Position numbers and translations under genes: made by a program
Notes under the pieces: generated by a model
What the model saw: only the letters and a program-made list of their open reading frames with translations
Databases searched by the model: none
What the model was told of the DNA's origin: nothing
Shown: in pieces, positions 1 to 6,446 of the stretch
Position numbering within the stretch: the stretch's first letter is position 1
Layout: each line of letters starts with the position of its first letter
From: Chloroflexota bacterium
GTDB lineage: Bacteria; Chloroflexota; Dehalococcoidia; Lucifugimonadales; Lucifugimonadaceae
NCBI GenBank assembly: GCA_013911545.1
Contig: JACETA010000024.1
Location: 1 to 11,072, forward strand
DNA length: 11,072 nucleotides
Reading direction: 5' to 3'

Positions 1-1
1 G

Positions 2-100
2 AATAATGATGGAACTTTATTTACATGTGAAGTAATGTGTAATGACTATGATGACAATATATTAATTTCTGGTATTGCATCTGTATTAGTAGAGGAGTAA
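2..100 (+). CDS. C-terminal end of a probable MaoC-like (hot-dog fold) dehydratase, 5' truncated by the window
   Basis: Only the last 32 codons are inside the window, read in the frame that ends at TAA 98-100. The peptide ends in ...ILISGIASVLVEE, which resembles the last beta strands of MaoC-family (R)-specific enoyl hydratases and related hot-dog proteins, where a 'G-x-A-x-V' strand closes the domain. The stop lies two bases before the plsX start and its last codons supply the plsX ribosome-binding site, so it is almost certainly the preceding operon member. A hydratase would suit a fatty-acid cluster. An alternative is a FapR-type regulator, whose hot-dog domain also precedes plsX in Firmicutes. 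The fragment is too short to decide; the assignment is inference. Confidence 0.45.
   Translation, partial: NNDGTLFTCEVMCNDYDDNILISGIASVLVEE
92..97 (+). promoter_or_regulatory. Ribosome-binding site of plsX
   Basis: GAGGAG sits five bases before the plsX ATG at 103 and doubles as two glutamate codons at the end of the upstream gene. It fixes the plsX start, which also matches the family N-terminus. Confidence 0.75.
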
Positions 101-102
101 AA

Positions 103-1086
103 ATGAAGGTTGCCATTGATGCAATGGGAGGAGATTTTCCTGTAAATAATATCGAAGGTGCTATCAAGTCCCTTGATGACCCTGAAGTAGAAATATTTTT
201 AGTAGGAGGACCTGAAAAGCTTTCTCAAAATCTAGAAAAATATTCTTATGATAAAGATAGAATTCAAATAATTCCTTCTGGAGAAGCAATTAGAATGGAT
301 GAGCAGCCAGCCATAGCTATTAAAAGAAAGCCAGATTGCTCAATTAATGTATGCTCAGGATTAGTAAAAAAGGGGTTGGTAGATGGATATGTTAGTGCAG
401 GTAATTCAGGAGCAACATTCGCCTCATCTGCCGGGATTCTAGGAATGTTTGAAGGGCTATCTAAACCTTGTATAGGTGGTGCAGTTTTTGGATTTGCACC
501 TAAAACTTTGGTACTTGACCTTGGGTTAAACGTTGAATCAACACCTGAACAAATGTTAGATTTTGCAGCACTTGGAATATCTCAAGCAAAAATATTATAT
601 GATATTGAAAATCCTTCTGTAGGACTTCTTAGCAATGGATCTGAATCAAATAAAGGAAATAAATTAGTAAAAGATTGTTTTAAACTTTTTGAAAAATCAA
701 GTATCAAATTTCAAGGAAATATTGAAGGGCATGATATTGCTTTAGGTAATGTTAATGTTGTTGTATGCGATGGATTTACAGGTAATATTTTACTAAAAAC
801 AATTGAGGGTGTTGGTGATGTAATACATGAATTTCTAATAAAAGAAATTAACGATGATAAATACCTAGATATTATTAATACGATTCCTATAAAAACTAAT
901 ATAATGAGGGAGTTTGGAGGAGGTCCAGTTTTTGGAGTTAATGGGATTGCAATTGTTGCTCATGGGTCCTCTAGTCCGACAGCAATTTCAAATGGAATTT
1001 CTACAGTATCATGGCTTACAAAAAAAGATTATATCAATCAATCAATTAAAGAATTATCTCAAATAAGGGGCAGTATAAATGAGTGA
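103..1086 (+). CDS. plsX: Phosphate acyltransferase PlsX
   Basis: PlsX converts acyl-ACP and phosphate to acyl-phosphate, the acyl donor used by PlsY for the first acylation of glycerol-3-phosphate; it is a peripheral membrane enzyme. The 327 residues match the usual family length. Visible signatures are the N-terminal DAMGGD (6-11), SAGNSGA (98-104), a glycine-rich LLSNGSESNKGN segment (175-186), GNIEGHDI (205-212), VVVCDGFTGNILLKTIEG (219-236) and a C-terminal FGGGPVFGVNG...AHGSSS (271-291). The usual 'LDxGANV' appears as LDLGLNV (138-144), a mild variation. The ATG has a strong GAGGAG site and the upstream gene stops two bases earlier. Its end overlaps fabG by eight bases, implying translational coupling within a lipid-synthesis operon. 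Confidence 0.96.
   Translation: MKVAIDAMGGDFPVNNIEGAIKSLDDPEVEIFLVGGPEKLSQNLEKYSYDKDRIQIIPSGEAIRMDEQPAIAIKRKPDCSINVCSGLVKKGLVDGYVSAGNSGATFASSAGILGMFEGLSKPCIGGAVFGFAPKTLVLDLGLNVESTPEQMLDFAALGISQAKILYDIENPSVGLLSNGSESNKGNKLVKDCFKLFEKSSIKFQGNIEGHDIALGNVNVVVCDGFTGNILLKTIEGVGDVIHEFLIKEINDDKYLDIINTIPIKTNIMREFGGGPVFGVNGIAIVAHGSSSPTAISNGISTVSWLTKKDYINQSIKELSQIRGSINE
1065..1070 (+). promoter_or_regulatory. Ribosome-binding site of fabG inside plsX
   Basis: AAGGGG ends eight bases before the fabG ATG at 1079 and lies within the plsX coding region. It supports the eight-base plsX/fabG overlap as the true arrangement. Confidence 0.65.
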
Positions 1087-1822
1087 AAAAAAACGGCATG
1101 CATTAATAACTGGCGCATCAAGAGGTATAGGTGAAGCAATAGCAATTGATCTTGCAAAAGAAGGTCATAATATTTCAGTAAATTTTAATTCTCATCAAAA
1201 AGATGCAGATATAGTTGTAAAAAAACTAAAAGAACTTGGGGTAGATGCTCATGCTGTCAAAGGTGATGTTTCTAATAAAGAGTCTGTTAATGAAATGATA
1301 AATATTGCTGAGAAAAAATTTGGTCCTGTAGAAATATTAATTAATAATGCTGGAATAATATCAGATAATTTATTAATGAGAATGAAAGATGAAGAATTCG
1401 ATAATGTAATTGATACTAATTTAAAGGGTACCTATTATTGCACAAAAGCTTGTGTACCATCAATGGTAAAAAATAGGTGGGGTAGAATCATTAATATAAC
1501 TTCTGTTGTCGGGATTAGAGGGAATATAGGCCAATCAAATTATTCTGCATCAAAAGGAGCCATACATTCATTCACATATTCTCTGGCTAAAGAATTAGCA
1601 ACAAGAGGAATAACAGTAAATGCTATAGCGCCAGGTTATATTAAAACAGCAACAGTTGATGTTTTATCTGAAAAATTAAAAGATCATATTATGACATGGA
1701 TACCAATGAAAAGATTTGGGCTACCTGATGAAATTTCTGGGATGGCGGCTTTCATGGCTTCTGAAAAAGCTAGATATATGACTGGTGAGGTAGTTAGGAT
1801 TGATGGAGGAATGGCAATATAG
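1079..1822 (+). CDS. fabG: 3-oxoacyl-[acyl-carrier-protein] reductase FabG
   Basis: A classical short-chain dehydrogenase/reductase of 247 residues that should reduce 3-ketoacyl-ACP with NADPH in the fatty-acid elongation cycle. The nucleotide-binding TGASRGIG is at 11-18, NNAG at 89-92, and the catalytic set Asn114, Ser142, Tyr155 and Lys159 (YSASK) is complete. The PGYIKT segment at 185-190 and the terminal GEVVRIDGG are typical of FabG. Context between plsX and fabL makes FabG much more likely than a sugar or steroid SDR. The ATG overlaps the end of plsX by eight bases and is preceded by AAGGGG. The next gene begins two bases after the stop. Substrate is inferred from family and context. 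Confidence 0.93.
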   Translation: MSEKKRHALITGASRGIGEAIAIDLAKEGHNISVNFNSHQKDADIVVKKLKELGVDAHAVKGDVSNKESVNEMINIAEKKFGPVEILINNAGIISDNLLMRMKDEEFDNVIDTNLKGTYYCTKACVPSMVKNRWGRIINITSVVGIRGNIGQSNYSASKGAIHSFTYSLAKELATRGITVNAIAPGYIKTATVDVLSEKLKDHIMTWIPMKRFGLPDEISGMAAFMASEKARYMTGEVVRIDGGMAI

Positions 1823-1824
1823 AT

Positions 1825-2574
1825 ATGAATGAAGAAAGAAATATTGGTATTGTCACAGGTGGATCTAAAGGTATAGGAAGGTCAATTTCTATTGGATTAG
1901 CAAAACAAAATAATGACCTGGTAATTACTTATTTTAGAGATAAAAAAAGCGCCCTGAAAACAGCTAATGAAATTAGTGAATTAGGTGTAAAATGCCACAT
2001 TTATAAAGTTGATTTATCTAAATTAGATCAAGTTGAAAAATTTTGCGAAGAAATTAAAGGCACATTCAATCAAATAAATTATTTGATCAATAATGCAGCA
2101 ACAGGTATAAATAAAAATTCAATTGATTTAACCAGTAAGCATTGGGATTGGGTTATGAATACTAACTCAAAGTCTCCGTGGGTTTTATCAAAAAATTTAA
2201 GTAAAATTATGCCTAAAAACTCTTCAATAATAAATATCACGAGTTTAGGCTCCCAAAGGGTGCTTTCAAATTATTTTTCTGTAGGATTATCAAAATCATC
2301 CCTTGAATCAATGACTAGATATTTAGCAATTGAACTTGGTAGCAAAGGGATAAAAGTGAACTCTGTTTCACCGGGAATAATTAAAACCAAGGCTCTTGAT
2401 TCTTTTCCTGAAAATTCTGATGTAAATAAATCTAAATTATATGAAACTCCGGCTGGAAAGCCACTTGAAGGCAAAGATGTAAGCAATTTAGTAAATTTCC
2501 TATGCAGTAATGATTCAGATATGATTAGAGGACAAAATATTATTGTAGATGGTGGCAGATCATTAACTATCTAA
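1825..2574 (+). CDS. fabL: Enoyl-[acyl-carrier-protein] reductase III, FabL-type
   Basis: A 249-residue SDR that closely follows Bacillus subtilis FabL as I remember it: the same length, TGGSKGIG at 11-18, NNAATG at 89-94, the HWDWVMN segment (106-112), SLGSQR (140-145), TPAGKP near 208-213, and a terminal DMIRGQNIIVDGGRSL (232-247). The decisive point is the active site: Tyr150 and Lys157 are separated by six residues (NYFSVGLSK), the Tyr-x6-Lys spacing of enoyl-ACP reductases, not the Tyr-x3-Lys of FabG next door. It should reduce trans-2-enoyl-ACP with NADPH, the last step of each elongation round. FabL enzymes are known to be less sensitive to triclosan than FabI. It starts two bases after fabG and its stop overlaps the convergent ygfZ-like gene by four bases. 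Confidence 0.9.
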   Translation: MNEERNIGIVTGGSKGIGRSISIGLAKQNNDLVITYFRDKKSALKTANEISELGVKCHIYKVDLSKLDQVEKFCEEIKGTFNQINYLINNAATGINKNSIDLTSKHWDWVMNTNSKSPWVLSKNLSKIMPKNSSIINITSLGSQRVLSNYFSVGLSKSSLESMTRYLAIELGSKGIKVNSVSPGIIKTKALDSFPENSDVNKSKLYETPAGKPLEGKDVSNLVNFLCSNDSDMIRGQNIIVDGGRSLTI

Positions 2575-3398
2575 TTATCTAAAAACTTCTTTCTTGCTAC
2601 TATCATGCAATTATCATTATTTTGAGAAGTTATTACACTCCCTGGGCTAGTGGTTATATTAATGGAATCTTTTTTATTTAAAGAAATTAATTTTTTTTGA
2701 ACCTTATCGTAAGTATCTAACCTGGCTATAACTTCTTGCCCAATATAACAACCTTTATCAAAATCAATTATATGATTAAGATTTAATTCAAGAGGATTAA
2801 ATAAAGGGTTTATTTCATTTGATCCATAAGGTATACAATTTTTTATTTTAAATGATAGAAATTTATTATCATTTAGTTCTACAAAGTATTCATCTATTAA
2901 AAAAGCTTTGACTGCTTGTAAATTATTTTTATCAAATAACAAATCAATTGATTCGTGTTTATTATAGAAAGTTGATTTGGCACTATAAAAAAAACCAAAT
3001 TCTTTATTATTTTTATTTATTGTTTTACTGGATGAATAGGGATTACTAAATTTAATTATTTTATCCTCATTAAAAATATGAATTAAGCCTAAATTATCTA
3101 CTTCTATCATTTCAATTTCTTCTTCAAATGTAAATTTATCAATCCAGTCAATTAAAGATTTTTTATTGTCAGTATTGCATACTAAAGTTATGTTATCTTC
3201 ATCAATTTTCCAAATTGAAACAAGATCAATTATTCGGCCATTTTCATTTGTAAATATTGTTTGAGTTATTACATTTTGATCAATATTAATATTATTAGTA
3301 GAGAGCCTATTGATTAAATCGAATGAATCTTTGCCTGAAACAGAAAAAAAACTTAGGGTTCTAGGATAGTAAAAGAAATTTTTTTTATTAGACGGCAA
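2571..3398 (-). CDS. ygfZ: YgfZ/GcvT-like folate-binding protein, Fe-S cluster enzyme maturation
   Basis: The hallmark KGCYIGQE (215-222 counting from the start given) followed by VIARLDTYDKV is the YgfZ family signature, in the GcvT/aminomethyltransferase superfamily. YgfZ is a tetrahydrofolate-dependent factor that helps make or repair certain Fe-S enzymes such as MiaB; the cysteine of this motif is important in E. coli. The recognisable domain starts at RTLSFFSVSGKDS. The start is uncertain: there is no ATG between the iscA stop and the domain. I chose TTG at 3398 (11-base overlap with iscA; TTG starts occur elsewhere here); ATG at 3431 or TTG at 3449 would also be in frame but overlap iscA by 44 or 62 bases, and none has a clear ribosome-binding site. 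The end overlaps fabL tail to tail. About 275 residues, shorter than E. coli YgfZ. Confidence 0.85.
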   Translation of the reverse strand: MPSNKKNFFYYPRTLSFFSVSGKDSFDLINRLSTNNINIDQNVITQTIFTNENGRIIDLVSIWKIDEDNITLVCNTDNKKSLIDWIDKFTFEEEIEMIEVDNLGLIHIFNEDKIIKFSNPYSSSKTINKNNKEFGFFYSAKSTFYNKHESIDLLFDKNNLQAVKAFLIDEYFVELNDNKFLSFKIKNCIPYGSNEINPLFNPLELNLNHIIDFDKGCYIGQEVIARLDTYDKVQKKLISLNKKDSINITTSPGSVITSQNNDNCMIVARKKFLDN

Positions 3399-3738
3399 AC
3401 GAAGTACCGCAGCCACAAGATTTTTTTGCATTAGGATTTGTAAAAACAAACCCTTTGCCGTTTAATCCGTCTGAAAAATCAAGTGTAGTTCCCGCAAGAA
3501 ATATAAAAGATTTTTTTGGAACCCTAACTTCAATTTCATGCTGAATGATAACTTTTTCATCTTCAGATACCTGACTATCAGTTATATCAAGGTCATAAGT
3601 TAGCCCAGAACAGCCCCCGCCTTTAACTGCCACTCTTAATGCAAAATATTCCTTACCGTCCTGCTGAGCAAATAATTTAACCTTATTAGCAGCTTTTTCA
3701 GTAATTTCTATTGTATTTACGGGTACTTGATTAACCAT
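3388..3738 (-). CDS. A-type iron-sulfur cluster carrier (IscA/ErpA/HesB family)
   Basis: A 116-residue A-type carrier that receives Fe-S clusters from the scaffold and hands them to apo-enzymes in the cytoplasm. The three ligand cysteines are in their usual places: Cys43 in GGGCSGLTYDL and Cys108/Cys110 in the SCGCGTSF tail. The sequence looks more like ErpA or bacterial HesB than E. coli IscA, but the family is hard to subdivide, so no gene symbol is given. It starts at an ATG with no obvious ribosome-binding site, 53 bases from the divergent pduO-like gene. It is followed without a gap by the ygfZ-like gene; both products act in [4Fe-4S] protein maturation, which supports a real operon. Confidence 0.92.
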   Translation of the reverse strand: MVNQVPVNTIEITEKAANKVKLFAQQDGKEYFALRVAVKGGGCSGLTYDLDITDSQVSEDEKVIIQHEIEVRVPKKSFIFLAGTTLDFSDGLNGKGFVFTNPNAKKSCGCGTSFAV

Positions 3739-3791
3739 TGTTATATAATTTTAATATATATTAATTTATAACTCTACATAAAAAAATAATT
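3739..3791. promoter_or_regulatory. Divergent promoter region between the Fe-S and the pduO-his operons
   Basis: This 53-base spacer is the only place where transcription of both flanking operons can start without running through a neighbour. It is almost entirely A and T. A perfect TATAAT lies on the plus strand at 3744-3749, but no good -35 element sits 16-18 bases before it (the nearest, TTGATT at 3727-3732, is only 11 bases away). TATAAA- and TATATT-like boxes are present on the minus strand. Neither start can be placed; the region call is by position, not by a convincing motif pair. Confidence 0.45.
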
Positions 3792-4346
3792 ATGGTAAAA
3801 ATATATACAAAAAATGGTGACGAAGGAGAGACTAATTTGTTTTTAGGTGGAAAGCTATCTAAAAATAATATTAGAGTTGAAGCATTTGGAACGGTTGATG
3901 AGCTAGTATCTTCTTTAGGATTCGCAAAAACACTCTCTGAAAATAAGAAAGTTATTGAAATATTAGAAATGTTGCAGCATTCTCTCTTTAAAATTGGAGC
4001 AGAATTATCTTCAGATTCAAGTAAAACTGAAAGTATAATCAATGTAATAGAAAAAAGTAATATTAATGAAATAGAATTATTAATAGATAGTATTACTGAA
4101 TCAGTAGATCTTGGTAATGAGTTTATAATGCCAGGTACCAGTTCAAGTTCTGCTGCAATTGATATATCCAGAACAGTTGCAAGAAGGTTAGAAAGGATTG
4201 TAGTAAATATCAATAACAAAGAACCTGTTAGTAAAAATATATTAATTTATCTTAATAGAATTAGTGATCTTTTGTTTGTACTAGGAAGACTTGAAGACAA
4301 AGGAAAAAATATTAAAAAAATTAGAGGCATACGAAAGAAGAAGTGA
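3792..4346 (+). CDS. Cob(I)alamin adenosyltransferase, PduO type
   Basis: This 184-residue protein matches PduO-type ATP:cob(I)alamin adenosyltransferases, which attach the adenosyl group of ATP to reduced cobalamin to make coenzyme B12. Signatures: N-terminal TKNGDEGET (6-14, ATP binding), GTVDEL (33-38), FIMPG (111-115), SRTVARRLER (126-135, conserved arginines for ATP) and YLNRISDLLFVLGR (153-166). The fold is an all-helical bundle acting as a trimer. No other B12 gene is nearby, so it probably serves cobalamin salvage or an adenosylcobalamin enzyme encoded elsewhere. It begins the plus-strand operon at an ATG with no evident ribosome-binding site. Its TGA overlaps the GTG start of hisH by four bases. 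The positively charged tail (KKIRGIRKKK) is ordinary for the family. Confidence 0.9.
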   Translation: MVKIYTKNGDEGETNLFLGGKLSKNNIRVEAFGTVDELVSSLGFAKTLSENKKVIEILEMLQHSLFKIGAELSSDSSKTESIINVIEKSNINEIELLIDSITESVDLGNEFIMPGTSSSSAAIDISRTVARRLERIVVNINNKEPVSKNILIYLNRISDLLFVLGRLEDKGKNIKKIRGIRKKK

Positions 4347-4972
4347 ATACTGATAACTTAATTATAGGTATAGTTAATCATAGATATGCAAACATACATA
4401 GTGTGAAAAAAGCATTAAACTTTATTAATTGCAAACACATTGAACTAAACAAACCATCTGATTTTAGTAAAGTTGATGCAATTATTTTACCTGGAGTGGG
4501 AGCTTTTGATGCTGCAATGCAAGTCTTAAATGTCTCGGGAATGACAGAGTCATTAAAAAATGCGAACCATAAACAAACTCCAATTTTTGGTATATGCCTT
4601 GGCATGCAATTACTTTTTGAGAAATCTGAAGAGGGGTCAGAAAAAGGTTTAGGGTTAATTGAGGGTAACGTAAAGAAAATCATACAAATTGATGGAATTA
4701 AAATTCCGCATATGGGCTGGAATCAAACATACTACCAAAATAAAAGTAATATTTTTAAAAATATTAAAAATGAATCATTCTTTTATTACGTTCATAGTTA
4801 TGAATGCATACCATTTAATAAGAGCGTAATCTCTTCATATGCTAATTATGGCAATAAAATTTGTTCCTCTGTCGAAAATGGAAACATAATTGCAACTCAA
4901 TTTCATCCAGAAAAAAGTGGAACCAATGGCATAAAGCTTTATAAAAACTTTATAGAAAGATCAGTAAAATGA
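4343..4972 (+). CDS. hisH: Imidazole glycerol phosphate synthase, glutaminase subunit HisH
   Basis: A class I glutamine amidotransferase of 209 residues that hydrolyses glutamine and channels ammonia to HisF. The nucleophile elbow GICLGMQ carries Cys85, and the triad is completed by His188 and Glu190 (QFHPEKSG). PGVGAFDAAM (50-59), IPHMGWNQ (121-128) and FYYVHSYE (147-154) are all family landmarks. The N-terminal segment reads VNHRYANIHSV (11-21) where HisH usually has a 'DYGxGNxxSV' pattern; Asn and Ser-Val are kept but the Asp and both glycines are not. Translation starts at GTG, whose overlap with the previous stop (GTGA) suggests coupling. The hisA ATG overlaps its TGA in the same way. 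Confidence 0.95.
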   Translation: MNTDNLIIGIVNHRYANIHSVKKALNFINCKHIELNKPSDFSKVDAIILPGVGAFDAAMQVLNVSGMTESLKNANHKQTPIFGICLGMQLLFEKSEEGSEKGLGLIEGNVKKIIQIDGIKIPHMGWNQTYYQNKSNIFKNIKNESFFYYVHSYECIPFNKSVISSYANYGNKICSSVENGNIIATQFHPEKSGTNGIKLYKNFIERSVK

Positions 4973-5676
4973 TTATTATTCCAGCCATAGATCTTATAGA
5001 CGGCGAAGTAGTAAGGTTGCACAAAGGAAATTATTCAGAAAAGAAAATATATAATGTAAACCCTATTAATTTATGTAATTCATGGAAAGATTTAGGAATT
5101 AAAAGAATACATATCGTAGACCTTCAGGGCGCATTGAATGGAAATCAAAAAAATCTAGAAACAATTAAAAAAATAAAAAGTAAAACAAATTTAGAGATTC
5201 AGATTGGGGGAGGGATAAGAAGTTTTGAGACATCAAAAAAAATGATAGATTTTGGTATTTCAAAAGTTATTTTTGGTACAGCTGCAGTTGATAGTCCAGA
5301 AGAAATTGACAAAGCTATTAATTACCTTGGTAAAGATAAGGTTATTGTTGGGATAGATCTCTTAAAAGGAAAAATCAAAATTAGTGGATGGACTAAAGAT
5401 ACTAAAATTACCTATCAAAATTTAATTACTGATATGAAAAAAATTGGGGTTGAAGAATTTATGTTTACTGATGTTGAAAAAGATGGGACATTAACGGAGC
5501 CAAATTATAATATGTTCACTGAGCTTATAAAATTAACTGGAAACAAAGTAGTTGCCGCAGGAGGAATTTCTTCTGAAGAGCATTTAATTAAGTTAAATAA
5601 AATTGGTGTATATGGGTCAGTTGTAGGTAAAGCATTGTATGAAGGAAAGATAAATATTTCAAAACTAAAGATTTAA
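4969..5676 (+). CDS. hisA: ProFAR isomerase HisA
   Basis: HisA is the beta/alpha-barrel isomerase that converts ProFAR to PRFAR, the substrate of HisF-HisH. In 235 residues (family 235-250) both catalytic aspartates are visible, Asp8 in IPAIDL and Asp130 in VGIDLLKGKI. HIVDLQGA (48-55) and QIGGGIRS (78-85) form one half-barrel phosphate site, FTDVEKDGTL (166-175) and VAAGGISS (195-202) the other. Trp141, in the loop after Asp130, is in the position used for substrate stacking. It is HisA rather than the bifunctional PriA type by context only; the sequence cannot exclude some TrpF activity. The start overlaps hisH by four bases (ATGA); hisF follows after four bases. Confidence 0.95.
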   Translation: MIIIPAIDLIDGEVVRLHKGNYSEKKIYNVNPINLCNSWKDLGIKRIHIVDLQGALNGNQKNLETIKKIKSKTNLEIQIGGGIRSFETSKKMIDFGISKVIFGTAAVDSPEEIDKAINYLGKDKVIVGIDLLKGKIKISGWTKDTKITYQNLITDMKKIGVEEFMFTDVEKDGTLTEPNYNMFTELIKLTGNKVVAAGGISSEEHLIKLNKIGVYGSVVGKALYEGKINISKLKI

Positions 5677-5680
5677 CAAA

Positions 5681-6445
5681 ATGGAGAATAATTTAAGTAA
5701 AAGAATAATTCCTTGTTTAGATATAGACAAAGGAAGGGTAGTTAAAGGAAAAAGCTTTATAAATCTTATAGATGCTGGTGACCCTAATGAATTATCAAAG
5801 TTTTATAATGATGAAGGTGCTGATGAATTAGTTTTTTTAGATATCACAGCTAGCCATGAAAAAAGAAAGGCAATCATTGATGTAGTTGAAAAAGTTTCAT
5901 CAGAAGTTTTTATACCATTAACTGTAGGCGGAGGAATTAGGAATTTAGAAAATATATCTGAACTATTACTAGCGGGAGCAGATAAAGTTTCCATCAATAC
6001 TACAGCCATAGAGGATCCTGAGTTTATAAAAAAATCTTCTAATCAATTTGGTTCTCAATGCATAGTAGTAGCAATTGATGCAAAAAAAATAAATAACAGT
6101 TGGGATGTATATACTTATGGTGGAAGAAAAAATACTGGAATTAATGTGATTGAGTGGGCTAAAAAAGCAAACGAGTATGGTGCTGGAGAACTACTCTTAA
6201 CAAGCATGGATATGGATGGTAATAAAAATGGATATGACCTCGAACTTTTAGAAGAAGTATCAAATGTTGTTGATATACCTGTAATAGCAAGTGGAGGAGC
6301 CGGAACAAATCAACATATTTTAGATGCCTTTTTAATTGGAAAATCAGATGCTGTTTTAGCTGCAAGTATATTTCATTTTGGTGAATTAAAAATAAATGAC
6401 GTTAAGAAATTTTTAAATTCAAATAAAGTTTCTGTAAGATTGTAA
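5681..6445 (+). CDS. hisF: Imidazole glycerol phosphate synthase, cyclase subunit HisF
   Basis: HisF takes ammonia from HisH and cyclises PRFAR to imidazole-glycerol phosphate and AICAR. The 254 residues form a beta/alpha barrel with general acid/base residues Asp14 (PCLDID) and Asp133 (VAIDAK). LTVGGGIR (80-87) and IASGGAGT (202-209) are the phosphate-binding loops; VYTYGGRKNTG (143-153) is the long HisF-specific loop. Two usual motifs are slightly changed: VVKGKSFINLIDAGDP (20-35) and TSMDMDG (174-180), where many HisF proteins have TSMDRDG. All core residues are present, so activity is expected. It is separated from hisA by four bases and from hisIE by one. Confidence 0.96.
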   Translation: MENNLSKRIIPCLDIDKGRVVKGKSFINLIDAGDPNELSKFYNDEGADELVFLDITASHEKRKAIIDVVEKVSSEVFIPLTVGGGIRNLENISELLLAGADKVSINTTAIEDPEFIKKSSNQFGSQCIVVAIDAKKINNSWDVYTYGGRKNTGINVIEWAKKANEYGAGELLLTSMDMDGNKNGYDLELLEEVSNVVDIPVIASGGAGTNQHILDAFLIGKSDAVLAASIFHFGELKINDVKKFLNSNKVSVRL

Positions 6446-6446
6446 T

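Noticed and set aside
3744..3749. Perfect TATAAT box on the plus strand upstream of the pduO-like gene
   Set aside because: No -35 element at a usable distance; TTGATT at 3727-3732 is only 11 bases away and lies inside iscA. In a spacer that is nearly all A and T the hexamer alone is not convincing, so only the region is annotated.
3761..4219. 152-codon open frame on the minus strand opposite the pduO-like gene
   Set aside because: Hydrophobic, low-complexity translation with no recognisable motif, fully antisense to a gene with clear family signatures.
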